Part shown: positions 1 through 8,312 of the stretch, piece by piece
Layout of the letters: the number at the start of each line of letters is the position of its first letter
Position numbering within the stretch: position 1 is the first letter of the stretch
From: Pseudomonas sp. MWU13-2105
GTDB taxonomy: Bacteria > Pseudomonadota > Gammaproteobacteria > Pseudomonadales > Pseudomonadaceae
Length of the DNA stretch: 64,000 nucleotides
Assembly: GCF_023242315.1 (NCBI RefSeq)
Contig: NZ_JALLIY010000010.1
Location: 217,725 to 281,724, forward strand
Direction of reading: 5' to 3'
Notes under the pieces: model-generated
What the model was told of the DNA's origin: nothing
The model's database searches: none
What the model saw: only the letters and a program-made list of their open reading frames with translations
Position numbers and translations under genes: made by a program

Positions 1-997
1 GGTTGTCGGGATGGTGCCAGGCCGAGGGCCAGTGTCGCCAGTCGGTACTTTCGCCGCGGGCGATGCAGGCCGCTTGCAGGGCTTCGAAGCGACAGTGATT
101 TTCCAGGGCCTCGCCGCCGGCCTGGCGAAAGCGCGCGAAGTCGACGGCGCGCGGGTGAGTGCCGACGCGAAAAACGTCGTACAGCGCACGCAACAGGCGC
201 TGTTTGGCACGGGCGGCGCGGGGCCAGTCGATCAACGGCAGTGCTTCCAGTTGCTGCAGTTCATCGGCCAGTCCGGTGGTGTCGATGGCCTGGCGCAGGG
301 CGGCTTCACCGAGAATCGCTTGCGGTGCCGCATACAGACTGTTGAGGAACAACCGACTGGACGGCGAGTAGGGGCTGTAGCGTTGCGGGTCGCAGCTGAA
401 CATGGCGTGCAACGGGCTGATCGCCAGGGCCTCGGCGCCGCGTTCGCCGGCGGCGCGGACCAGGTTCTCCAGGGCCAGGGTGTCGCCGAAACCGCCGTCG
501 CCGACACGTTGCAGGGCATACAACTGGACTGTCAGGCCCCAGGCGCGGGGGGGAGCGCTGTCGGTGGCCGCCGCCACGCTGTGGCACTGCGCCGGGGCTA
601 CGGCGAGGGTGAAGTGCTGGCCGGCGATATGCACTGTCTGGTAGCCCACCGGAACCTTGCCCGGTAGTACCGCGTCCTGGTCCAGGTGCAAGTGCAGGAC
701 CGTACCGTTTTCCAGATGCACCTCGCAGGCCGTGTCGGCGGCGAAATAGTGGGCCAGGTCGAGGCCCTTGCCGGCGTCCACGGTCAACAGCGGTGGGAGG
801 TGCTTTTGTTGCTGGGCGAGTTGCAGTTCCAGCAGGCTATTCTCGATGGCCAGGTCGTTGTCGGCGGGATGGCCGAGCCCGGCCAGGACCTTGCGCAAGA
901 CCTCGGGTCGGACCTTCTGCGGTCGGCCATTGGCGTCGATCCAATCGACGGCCAGGCCGGCCCGGCTGGCGAGTGTTTCCAGTTGCGCGTCGCTCAT
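1..997 (-). CDS. malQ: 4-alpha-glucanotransferase (amylomaltase), N-terminal part
   Basis: N-terminal 332 codons of MalQ; the gene runs off the left edge of the window, so its C-terminal half is not seen. MalQ transfers alpha-1,4-glucan segments between maltodextrins in the cytoplasm. Recognition rests on the N-terminal beta-rich region followed by the start of the GH77 barrel, including ALAISPLHAMFSCDP and RYSPYSPSSRLFLN, the substrate-loop signature of the family. The ATG at 997 overlaps the treZ stop codon (ATGA), so the two are translationally coupled. Transcription order is glgA, treZ, malQ, the usual Pseudomonas glycogen/trehalose arrangement. The call is firm; only completeness is unknown. 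Confidence 0.93.
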   Translation of the reverse strand, partial: MSDAQLETLASRAGLAVDWIDANGRPQKVRPEVLRKVLAGLGHPADNDLAIENSLLELQLAQQQKHLPPLLTVDAGKGLDLAHYFAADTACEVHLENGTVLHLHLDQDAVLPGKVPVGYQTVHIAGQHFTLAVAPAQCHSVAAATDSAPPRAWGLTVQLYALQRVGDGGFGDTLALENLVRAAGERGAEALAISPLHAMFSCDPQRYSPYSPSSRLFLNSLYAAPQAILGEAALRQAIDTTGLADELQQLEALPLIDWPRAARAKQRLLRALYDVFRVGTHPRAVDFARFRQAGGEALENHCRFEALQAACIARGESTDWRHWPSAWHHPDN

Positions 998-2802
998 GGG
1001 TGCTCTCCGGTGGGTGACTGCAAGACGTCCCCGGGGGTCAGGGTAACCAGCGCGCAGTAAGGGGCCAGATGGCCTTCATCCAATTGGCGACTGGCGCCGG
1101 CGGTGCTTTCGAACAGCAAGCGAGCTTGAGTGGGTGGGCTATGGCCGACGGATTCGGCACTGAGGTTGAGGTCGATGCGCAGCAGGCTACCGTCGCCCAT
1201 GCGCCAGCGCGCACTGAGGGCGCCTTCGGCCAGCACCTCGCTGCCCAGGGCCTGGGCGCCGGGGAGCCGGGGGATGATTTCCCGGTGGCGCAGTTCCAGC
1301 AGTTGGCGGTAGAGGCGTACGGTGGCCCGGCGGTTGAAGTCGTCGCTTGCGTCGTTCAGGTCGGGGCGCGACTCGTTGAAGCTCTCGACGGCGTTCGGGT
1401 CGGGGATATGCGCCCGCCGCGCGGGGTCGGCAAAGGCCGGGAAATCGGCGAATTCGGCGCGACGGCCGTCACGCACGGCGGCGGCCAGTTCGCCGTGGTG
1501 ATCGGTGAAAAACAGGAAGGGTTCGCAGGCCGCGGTTTCCTCGCCCATGAACAGCAACGGAATCATCGGCGACAACAGCAACAGCACCGTGGCCGCCCTC
1601 AGGGCCGGCGTCGGGCAGAGTTGGTTGAGGCGTTCACCGAGGGCGCGGTTGCCGATCTGGTCGTGGTTCTGCAGGAACAGCACGAAGGCGCTGGGCGGCA
1701 GATGCGCGCTGGGTTCGCCGCGGCTGCGGCCGTGACGGTCGCGATGGCCCTGGAAAACGAAGCCCTGGCTCAGGCAGCGGGCCAGCTTGCTGGTGGTTTC
1801 CCGGGCATAGTCGGCGTAATAGGCGTCGGACTCGCCGGTCAGCAGGACGTGCAGGGCGTTATGGCCATCATCGTTCCACTGGGCGTCAAAGGCTTCCTCC
1901 AGCAGGCTGGCCTGGTTGCGTTCGTTTTCCAGGGTCAGCCACACGTGCCGCGCCGGGTCTACCTGGCTGCGGATCGCTTGCGCCAGTTCGTGGAGCAAGG
2001 TGCTGTCGTTGATCGCGTGCACGGCATCCAGGCGCAGGCCGTCGAAGCGGTACTCCAGCAACCACATCAGCGCGTTGTCGATGAAAAAGTCACGGACTTC
2101 GCGGCGGCGAAAGTCGATCGCCGCGCCCCAGGGGGTCTGCTGGTCGTCGCGGAAGAAGTCCTTGGCGTAGTGGCCGAGGTAGTTGCCGTCCGGGCCGAAG
2201 TGGTTGTAGACCACGTCCAGCAACACCATCAGGCCGTGCCCGTGGGCCGTGTCGATCAAGTGCTTGAGGTCCTCGGGCGAACCGTAGCTGGCCTGCGGCG
2301 CATAGGGCAGCACGCCGTCGTAGCCCCAGTTGCGTTCGCCGGGGAACTGGCCCAGGGGCATCAGCTCGATGGCGGTGATGCCCAGTTCGGCCAGGCGCGC
2401 CAGTTGGCATTCGACCTGGCGATAGCCGCCCAGGGCACCGACGTGCAGTTCGTAGATTACCGCCTCGTGCCAGGGGCGCCCCTGCCAATCCCTGTGTCGC
2501 CAGTGATAGGCCAGGGAGTCGACCACCTGGCTCGGCCCGTGCACATCGCCGACCTGGCGCCGCGAGGCCGGGTCGGGCACCAGTCGCTCGCCGTCGATGT
2601 GGAAGCGATATTGGCTGCCGACCGGGCAACGGGCCTCGAGGACAAACCAGCCGTCGTGCTGGGGCAGCATGGCCAGGGAACGCCCATCGCCGAGCTCGAC
2701 GCTGACGTAATAGGCATCCGGGGCCCACAGCGCGAAGCGGGTATGCTCGGCGTCCAGCAGGGTTGCGCCATGAGGCCAGGTTTCCAGAGTCCGTAACGGC
2801 AT
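994..2802 (-). CDS. treZ: malto-oligosyltrehalose trehalohydrolase
   Basis: 602-residue GH13 enzyme that cuts trehalose from the maltooligosyl-trehalose made by TreY. Residues about 10-90 form the N-terminal beta-sandwich (FALWAPDA). The barrel carries DVVYNHFGP (about 196-204), GLRLDAVH with the nucleophile Asp near 259, LENE with the likely acid/base Glu near 292, and FLQNHDQIGNR with the transition-state Asp, so all catalytic residues are present. Length is normal for TreZ. It lies 14 bp after glgA and overlaps malQ by ATGA, so the three form one operon that turns maltodextrin/glycogen into trehalose. A 575-codon open frame on the opposite strand is a GC-bias shadow. Confidence 0.95.
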   Translation of the reverse strand: MPLRTLETWPHGATLLDAEHTRFALWAPDAYYVSVELGDGRSLAMLPQHDGWFVLEARCPVGSQYRFHIDGERLVPDPASRRQVGDVHGPSQVVDSLAYHWRHRDWQGRPWHEAVIYELHVGALGGYRQVECQLARLAELGITAIELMPLGQFPGERNWGYDGVLPYAPQASYGSPEDLKHLIDTAHGHGLMVLLDVVYNHFGPDGNYLGHYAKDFFRDDQQTPWGAAIDFRRREVRDFFIDNALMWLLEYRFDGLRLDAVHAINDSTLLHELAQAIRSQVDPARHVWLTLENERNQASLLEEAFDAQWNDDGHNALHVLLTGESDAYYADYARETTSKLARCLSQGFVFQGHRDRHGRSRGEPSAHLPPSAFVLFLQNHDQIGNRALGERLNQLCPTPALRAATVLLLLSPMIPLLFMGEETAACEPFLFFTDHHGELAAAVRDGRRAEFADFPAFADPARRAHIPDPNAVESFNESRPDLNDASDDFNRRATVRLYRQLLELRHREIIPRLPGAQALGSEVLAEGALSARWRMGDGSLLRIDLNLSAESVGHSPPTQARLLFESTAGASRQLDEGHLAPYCALVTLTPGDVLQSPTGEHP

Positions 2803-2816
2803 CTATGAAGACCCCC

Positions 2817-4382
2817 TCAGTGCTGGCCCGACCTGCTCCGGGACTTGGCGACCAGGTTCTGGTACAGCTCGGCATAGGGCTCCACCGCCTTGCACCAGTT
2901 GAAGGGGGCGGCCATGGCGCGGCAACGCATGGCGTTGAGCAGTGGCGGGTAGGCGAAGACCTTGAAGGCCCGGCGCAGCGCCTCGGCATAGCTGTCCACG
3001 GTGGACTCGTCGAAGAGAAAACCGGTGACGCCGTTCTCGATGGTGTCGGCCAGCCCGCCAGTGTTGCGCGCCACCGGCAACGAGCCGAAGCGCTGGGCAT
3101 ACATCTGGCTCAGGCCACAGGGTTCATAGCGCGAGGGCATCAGCAGGAAATCGCTGCCGGCGAACATGCGCCGGGCATCGGTTTCGTTGAAACCGATACG
3201 CACCCCGATCCGCCCCGGAAAACGCAGGGCCAACTGGCGCATGGCCTGTTCTTCTTCCGGTTCGCCACGACCGATGATCGCAATCTGGCCGCCGGCGTCG
3301 ACGATCATTTCGCTGACCGCCTCGGTCAGGTCCAGGCCCTTCTGGTAGACCAGCCGCGAGACCACCGCAAACAGTGGTCCGGTTGATGGATCGAGGCCGA
3401 ACAGGTTCCGCACATGGGCAGCGTTGACCGCCTTGCCGTCCCAGTCGCCCGGGCTGAAGGGGTGGACCAAGTGGCTGTCGGTGGCCGCATCCCAGCTTTC
3501 GTCGATACCGTTGGGAATGCCACTGAGCAGGCCCTGGTGGGTCTTGCTGGCAAGGAATCCGTCCAGGCCACAGCCGAATTGCGGCGTGGTGATTTCCTGG
3601 GCGTAGGTGGCGCTCACCGTGGTGATATGGCTGGAATAGGCCATGCCGGCCTTGAGGAACGACAGCTTGCCGTAGAACTCCATGCCTTCCTGTTGCAGGG
3701 CGTGGGGGGGGATCCCCAGCTCCGGGCAGCAGGCGAGGCTGACCACGCCCTGATAGGCGAGGTTGTGAATGGTGAACAGGGTCGCGGTGCGCTGGCCGCG
3801 CCAGTGCATATAGGCCGGGGCCAGGCCGGCCGGCCAGTCGTGGGCGTGGACCAGGTCCGGGGTCCAGTGGATCTGTGCCAGGTTGGCGGCGATATCGGCC
3901 GCCGCCAGGCCCAGGCGGGCGAAGCGGATATGGTTGTCCGGCCAGTCGCGGCCGTTGTTGGCGCCGTAGGGGGTGCCATCGCGCTCATACAGCTCGGGGC
4001 AGATCAGCACATAGATCACCAGGCCGTCGGGCAGGTCCATGCGCCCGATCTTGCAGGGTGGCAACGCGGCGTGGCCCCCCAGCTCGCCGATGATATGAAT
4101 CGGGTTGTCACTGTTCATCACCTGCGGATAACCGGGAATCAGCACCCGCACATCGTGCAGGTGATGCATGGCCCGGGGCAGCGCGGCGGAGACGTCGCCG
4201 AGGCCGCCGGTCTTGACCAGGTCGGCGAACTCGGAGGTGACGAACAGCACCTTTTTCTTGTTGGAATTGACAGCGGCTGCCGTCAACACAGGTTTTCCTC
4301 CCGCCAAGGGGGCTGACACGGGGACCGCTTCGCTGGCCTGATTCAAATGCTCTCCCTGAGTTTCCAACGCAGCGCTGATCAT
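2817..4382 (-). CDS. glgA: glycogen synthase (ADP-glucose type, GT5)
   Basis: 521 residues from the ATG at 4382, chosen because GGGAGAG lies just upstream of it; the frame stays open to 4508 but without a better start. GlgA elongates alpha-1,4-glucan from ADP-glucose. After a non-conserved N-terminal tail of about 45 residues comes VLFVTSEFADLVKTGG with the K-T-G-G nucleotide-sugar loop. The C-terminal GT-B half has VSRLVYQKGLDL and the donor-binding MPSRYEPCGLSQMYAQRFG. It is the first gene of the glgA-treZ-malQ operon. Confidence 0.95.
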   Translation of the reverse strand: MISAALETQGEHLNQASEAVPVSAPLAGGKPVLTAAAVNSNKKKVLFVTSEFADLVKTGGLGDVSAALPRAMHHLHDVRVLIPGYPQVMNSDNPIHIIGELGGHAALPPCKIGRMDLPDGLVIYVLICPELYERDGTPYGANNGRDWPDNHIRFARLGLAAADIAANLAQIHWTPDLVHAHDWPAGLAPAYMHWRGQRTATLFTIHNLAYQGVVSLACCPELGIPPHALQQEGMEFYGKLSFLKAGMAYSSHITTVSATYAQEITTPQFGCGLDGFLASKTHQGLLSGIPNGIDESWDAATDSHLVHPFSPGDWDGKAVNAAHVRNLFGLDPSTGPLFAVVSRLVYQKGLDLTEAVSEMIVDAGGQIAIIGRGEPEEEQAMRQLALRFPGRIGVRIGFNETDARRMFAGSDFLLMPSRYEPCGLSQMYAQRFGSLPVARNTGGLADTIENGVTGFLFDESTVDSYAEALRRAFKVFAYPPLLNAMRCRAMAAPFNWCKAVEPYAELYQNLVAKSRSRSGQH

Positions 4383-4716
4383 GTGTCTCTCCCGTCTTAT
4401 TTGATCTGGTTCATCCTTTCTTTCATACAGCGTGCCCAAACCGCTTCCTTTGGTCGGACACACTGGTTCCGGGCGACTGGGCGAAGAATGCTCGTCGCAC
4501 GGAGGCAAGAAAGGAGTGGGAATGCCTCTGCTCGCAACACCCGAAATAGAGGCCCTACCTTTAACCTGACCGACCGCTGGTTCAGAAGTTTCGATTTTTT
4601 TTCGCGGAAATGACTGAGCGGTCAGCAGGCCCGAAAGTCAGTGTAGGAGAGATGTCGCCGCCGTGGAGGGCGTTGTTTAGACGAATGTTAGGAAAGTACG
4701 GTGCATTTGATCTATG
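4383..4716. other. intergenic region upstream of glgA
   Basis: A 334-bp stretch between the glgA start and the 3' end of the GH18-like gene, both on the minus strand. It is less GC-rich than its surroundings and should hold the glgA promoter, but I cannot point to convincing -35/-10 boxes. Short open frames on the plus strand have no ribosome-binding site and no recognisable product. Confidence 0.5.
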
Positions 4717-5526
4717 TCACAGCGGATCCTGGACGACCGTCCCGGATCCGCTGCACGCAGCTGGCGCGGGTTCGAAGCCAAGATGCTCGAAAATGGTGCG
4801 TTGGTGGCTGGGGAGCAACTGGTGGTACGCCCAGATATAGAGCCCGCCGATCCGCTGCCGTGTCACCTGGTCGAGGAATAGTTGCAGATTGTGATCGCTC
4901 AGGCCACGGCTGGTCAGCGCCAGGATCAACTGCGCGGGCAATGCACCATGGGCGAGAGTGCGCTCCAGAGACTGTCCCACATAACGCTCGATTTCGGCAT
5001 CGGTCCACATCCGGCTGGCGTAGCAGTAGTGCACGATCTGGTCGCAATGCCCGGACCGGACCACTTGCCGCACCTTGTCGTTCAGGGCCATGCCGGTGCC
5101 ACTGGCGGGTGTGTTGTAGGTGTAGCCCGAGATAAAACCGAAGCGGGTCTGTTTGTGCCGCTGCTTGAGGCGCTGCATGGTGGCGATGACATTCGGGATG
5201 TTCATCTGGCACTCGTCGTCGAAGTCGACGCCGTCCCAGTCGTTGTCGAGGGTGGCTTTGACGATGGCGTCGATCTCATCCTGGTCGGCTGGCTTGGCCT
5301 TCGGCGAGCAGAGGCCGCCGCCGTAGGTCCAGAGCACTTTGCCGGTGTAGCCGTGCGGACGTGGCGCCGGCGAAGTGGCGGGGCTCCAGCCGGGCGTGCC
5401 GGCGGTGCCGGTGGTCAGGCCGTCGAGGTTGGTCACCATGCCGTACATCATCTGGGTGAAGTGCGGCATGGGTTCGCGAGTGAGGGTCTGGCTCCAGCCG
5501 CCGAGTTCGAAGGTGGGTCGGGTCAT
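4717..5526 (-). CDS. glycoside hydrolase family 18-like protein
   Basis: 269 residues with no signal peptide. The core DNDWDGVDFDDEC (about residues 92-104) fits the GH18 signature DGxDxDxE, including the proton-donor Glu, and the later IVHYCYASRMW and GGLYIWAYHQL segments resemble barrel strands with aromatic substrate contacts. This suggests a chitinase- or endo-N-acetylglucosaminidase-like fold. The substrate is unknown, and without a signal peptide it would be cytoplasmic or exported by a non-Sec route. The last codons lie in a 9-bp inverted repeat (AGCGGATCC/GGATCCGCT, about 4722-4751). It stands alone between glgA and a dehydrogenase gene. Confidence 0.62.
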   Translation of the reverse strand: MTRPTFELGGWSQTLTREPMPHFTQMMYGMVTNLDGLTTGTAGTPGWSPATSPAPRPHGYTGKVLWTYGGGLCSPKAKPADQDEIDAIVKATLDNDWDGVDFDDECQMNIPNVIATMQRLKQRHKQTRFGFISGYTYNTPASGTGMALNDKVRQVVRSGHCDQIVHYCYASRMWTDAEIERYVGQSLERTLAHGALPAQLILALTSRGLSDHNLQLFLDQVTRQRIGGLYIWAYHQLLPSHQRTIFEHLGFEPAPAACSGSGTVVQDPL

Positions 5527-5637
5527 GCGCGTTCTCCTGGGGGGCCGTCGGAGGTGACGGCACTTCAGGAGCGAGTAAACGAAGCCACGGGGCTGGTGTG
5601 GAGCTACTTATTTATTGCAGCGGTCCGCCGACTGTGT

Positions 5638-6591
5638 TTAACCCAGCAGGCGGATCGGCTGTCCGGCCGCCCAGGCCTGGATGTCTTCGATCATCTGGCT
5701 GTAGAACAGCCGGTAGTTGTTCTGGCTGACGTAGCCGACATGGGGGGTGGCCAGGACATTGTCCAGGGTGCGGAACGGATGGTCGGCGGGCAACGGTTCC
5801 TGTTCGAAGACGTCCAGGGCCGCACCGGCCAGCCGGCCTTGCTCAAGCGCCGCGATCAGTGCCTGTTCGTCGACGATCGGCCCGCGCGCGGTGTTGATCA
5901 GGTAGGCCGAGGGCTTCATCCAGCCCAGTGCCTGGGCATCCACCAGGCCACGGGAGCGCTCGCTGAGCACCAGGTGAACCGAGAGCAGGTCGGCCTGTTT
6001 GAACAGCTCGGCCTTGCTGACGTACTCGACCCCGGATTCGGCGGCACGTTCGGCGCTGAGGTTCTCGCTCCAGGCGATGACCCGCATGCCGAATGCCTTG
6101 GCGTAGCCGGCGATACGCTGGCCGATGCTGCCCAGGCCGAGAATGCCCAGGGTCTTGCCGTACAGGTCGCCGCCCAGGCCTTGCTGCCAGTGTCCGGCGC
6201 GCAGGGAGTTGGCTTCCTTGAGCAGATTGCGGTTGGCGGCCATGATCAGTGCCCAGGTCAGCTCCGGTGCTGCCTGTTTATAGCTGTCGGTGCCGCAGAC
6301 CTGGATGCCGAGGGCGTTGGCGGCCTTGATATCGAGGGCGGCATTGCGCATGCCGCCGGTCACCAGCAGCTTCAGGCGCGGCAACTGGCGCAGCAGGGCC
6401 TCGTTGAACGGGCTGCGCTCGCGCATCACGCAGATCACCTCGAAAGCGCCCAGGCGTTCGGCCATGGTCGCGGTATCGGCCGGGTAGTCGTGGAGAAAAC
6501 TGACCTGGCCCACGGCGTTCAAGGCACTCCAGTCCACTGCCTCGGCGGCCACGCCTTGCCAGTCATCGATTACCGCGATCTGTAGGGGCAT
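5638..6591 (-). CDS. D-2-hydroxyacid dehydrogenase (NAD-dependent)
   Basis: 317 residues of the D-isomer-specific 2-hydroxyacid dehydrogenase family. The Rossmann motif is LGLGSIGQRIAGYAKAFG, and the catalytic Arg-Glu-His set is visible in NTARGP, DVFEQEPLP and TPHVGYVS. It interconverts 2-keto acids and D-2-hydroxy acids; the substrate cannot be read from sequence. It sits 14 bp downstream of the exported hydrolase gene on the same strand, so they may be co-transcribed. Phosphoglycerate dehydrogenase is unlikely, since no ACT or ASB regulatory domain is present. Confidence 0.88.
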   Translation of the reverse strand: MPLQIAVIDDWQGVAAEAVDWSALNAVGQVSFLHDYPADTATMAERLGAFEVICVMRERSPFNEALLRQLPRLKLLVTGGMRNAALDIKAANALGIQVCGTDSYKQAAPELTWALIMAANRNLLKEANSLRAGHWQQGLGGDLYGKTLGILGLGSIGQRIAGYAKAFGMRVIAWSENLSAERAAESGVEYVSKAELFKQADLLSVHLVLSERSRGLVDAQALGWMKPSAYLINTARGPIVDEQALIAALEQGRLAGAALDVFEQEPLPADHPFRTLDNVLATPHVGYVSQNNYRLFYSQMIEDIQAWAAGQPIRLLG

Positions 6592-6605
6592 TTACTCTTT
6601 CCTCG

Positions 6606-7625
6606 TTATTGTTTGCTGGCCAGCCAGTCGAGCAGGGCCTGGTGGAAACGCGCCGGTTCTTCCATCTGTGGTGCATGGCCGAGGCCGGGGAACTCTACCA
6701 GGGTCGAGCGCGGGATCAGTTTCGCCACCTGTTTGCCAAGCACGTCGTAGTGCCCGAGGCGCGCCTTGACCTCGGGCGGCGCGATATCGCTGCCGATGGC
6801 CGTGGTGTCGGCGCTGCCGATCAGCAACAGGGTGGGCATCTTCAGGTCCTTGAACTCGTAATAGACCGGCTGGGTGAAGATCATGTCGTAGATCAGCGCC
6901 GAGTTCCAGGCGACCGCGACGTGGCCGGGACCTTTGTTCAGGCCGGCGAGCATGTCGACCCAGCGGTCGAACCCGGGTTTCCAGCGCCCGGCGTAGTAGG
7001 TGCTGCGTTCGTAATTGCGGATGCCCTCGGCGTTGAGTTTCAGCTCGCGCTCGTTCCATTGGTCGACGCTGCGATAGGGCACGCCCAGGGCTTTCCAGTC
7101 TTCCAGGCCGATGGGGTTGACCAGCGCCAGGCGTTCGACCTGTTGCGGGTAGAGCAGGGCATAGCGGGTGGCGAGCATGCCGCCGGTGGAATGGCCCAGC
7201 ACCAGGGTTTTCTCGATGCCGAGTTTTTCTAGCAGGGCGTGGGTGTTACTCGCCAGTTGCTGGAAGCTGTACTGGTAGTTGTCGGGTTTGCTGGAGGTGC
7301 AGAAACCGATCTGGTCCGCGGCGATCACCCGGTAGCCGGCGGCGCTCAGGGCCTTGATCGACGAGTCCCAGGTGGCGGCGCAGAAGTTCTTGCCGTGCAT
7401 CAGCACGATGTTCTGGCCGTTCGCCTTGCCGCTGGGCGGGACGTCCATGTAGCCCATTTGCAGGGCCTGGCCCTGGGATTGGAAGGCGAAATGCTGCAGC
7501 GGATAAGGGTATTCGAAGCCTTGCAGTTCCGGGCCGTAGGCCGGGCCTTCGGCCGCATGGGACAGGACCGGGAGGGACGCGGCCAGGAACAGGCCGCCGA
7601 GCATGAGCGCGCGGGCATTCGACAT
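6606..7625 (-). CDS. exported alpha/beta hydrolase
   Basis: 339 residues with a Sec signal peptide (hydrophobic stretch about 6-20, cleavage after SHA near 24), so the protein should be periplasmic. The hydrolase fold shows MHGKNF (oxyanion region), the nucleophile elbow GHSTGG near residue 145, an acid Asp in LLIGSADTTA and the catalytic His in GLGHAPQMEEP. The substrate is unknown; an ester or peroxide-type reaction is possible for this fold. It may form a two-gene unit with the dehydrogenase gene downstream. Confidence 0.85.
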   Translation of the reverse strand: MSNARALMLGGLFLAASLPVLSHAAEGPAYGPELQGFEYPYPLQHFAFQSQGQALQMGYMDVPPSGKANGQNIVLMHGKNFCAATWDSSIKALSAAGYRVIAADQIGFCTSSKPDNYQYSFQQLASNTHALLEKLGIEKTLVLGHSTGGMLATRYALLYPQQVERLALVNPIGLEDWKALGVPYRSVDQWNERELKLNAEGIRNYERSTYYAGRWKPGFDRWVDMLAGLNKGPGHVAVAWNSALIYDMIFTQPVYYEFKDLKMPTLLLIGSADTTAIGSDIAPPEVKARLGHYDVLGKQVAKLIPRSTLVEFPGLGHAPQMEEPARFHQALLDWLASKQ

Positions 7626-7700
7626 ACAGGATCTCCAGAGGAATCCGAGCGATGCTGGTGACCGGCGATTAACCCTGGATTAACGATGTGCCCGCGGGCA

Positions 7701-8165
7701 TCAGGCGGTGGAGCGCTGCGGGGTTTCCAGCAGGTGCTTGAGGTTGTCCATCGCCCGGGTCGAGAGCTCGATCATGCGGGCGTGCAAACCGCTCAGGTTC
7801 AGTTCGGTGATGTACTGCAGGGTGCGGACAAACCGGGTGCCATGGCCATCACGCAACAGACTGTAGTGAATGCAGCCATCGACCACCGGGGAGGTGAATG
7901 CCATCTTGAACTCGCTCGGCGCATCGGCGATGACCACCCGATAGTCCATCTCGATCCGCAAACCCAGCAGGTCGATGACTTCGGTGAAACGGTGATCCTT
8001 GGGCAGCGGGCCACGGATGCCGGTCTCGGCGCTGACGGAAGTGGGGTGCCATTCGTGCCAGCGATCCGGCTGGGTCACGTAGGCGTAGACCGTCTCGATC
8101 GCGGCTTCTATATAGACTTCGTTACTGAGCGTCTTGGCAAAAGGCTGGAAAGAGGGGTGGTCCAT
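7701..8165 (-). CDS. SRPBCC (START/Bet v1-like) family protein
   Basis: 154 residues from the ATG at 8165, preceded by GGAGCAG. The opening VYIEAAIETVYAYVTQPDRW and the following WHPTS are typical of polyketide-cyclase/SRPBCC proteins, which form a hydrophobic ligand cavity. The ligand and role are unknown. It is cytoplasmic and probably monocistronic. Confidence 0.75.
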   Translation of the reverse strand: MDHPSFQPFAKTLSNEVYIEAAIETVYAYVTQPDRWHEWHPTSVSAETGIRGPLPKDHRFTEVIDLLGLRIEMDYRVVIADAPSEFKMAFTSPVVDGCIHYSLLRDGHGTRFVRTLQYITELNLSGLHARMIELSTRAMDNLKHLLETPQRSTA

Positions 8166-8276
8166 GGCTCTGCTCCGACAGCAATCCTTGTTAAACGGCG
8201 GAAACAGTAATGAGCATAGGTGATACAAAATATTTCGTGGTCTGCAGGAGCAACACAAGGCCAACACAAGACCGGC

Positions 8277-8303
8277 GGTCGTGCCCCCCTCCGAGGCACG
8301 ACC
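8277..8303 (-). terminator. stem-loop after the chemoreceptor gene
   Basis: Perfect 9-bp inverted repeat GGTCGTGCC/GGCACGACC with a 9-nt loop, 10 bp beyond the chemoreceptor stop codon. The following U-run is weak, so intrinsic termination is plausible but not certain. Confidence 0.5.
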
Positions 8304-8312
8304 GACAGCGGT

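Noticed and set aside
1069..2796. Long plus-strand open frame opposite treZ
   Set aside because: It mirrors codon bias of treZ on the other strand; no ribosome-binding site or domain. Same reasoning for long antisense frames at 31753-33753, 46329-48662 and 16111-17283.
4707..4720. FNR/ANR-like sequence TTGATCTATGTCAC
   Set aside because: Half-site imperfect and located at the 3' end of a gene, with no promoter to serve.
4347..4840. Two short plus-strand open frames upstream of glgA
   Set aside because: No ribosome-binding site, no recognisable product, partly antisense to glgA and the GH18-like gene.
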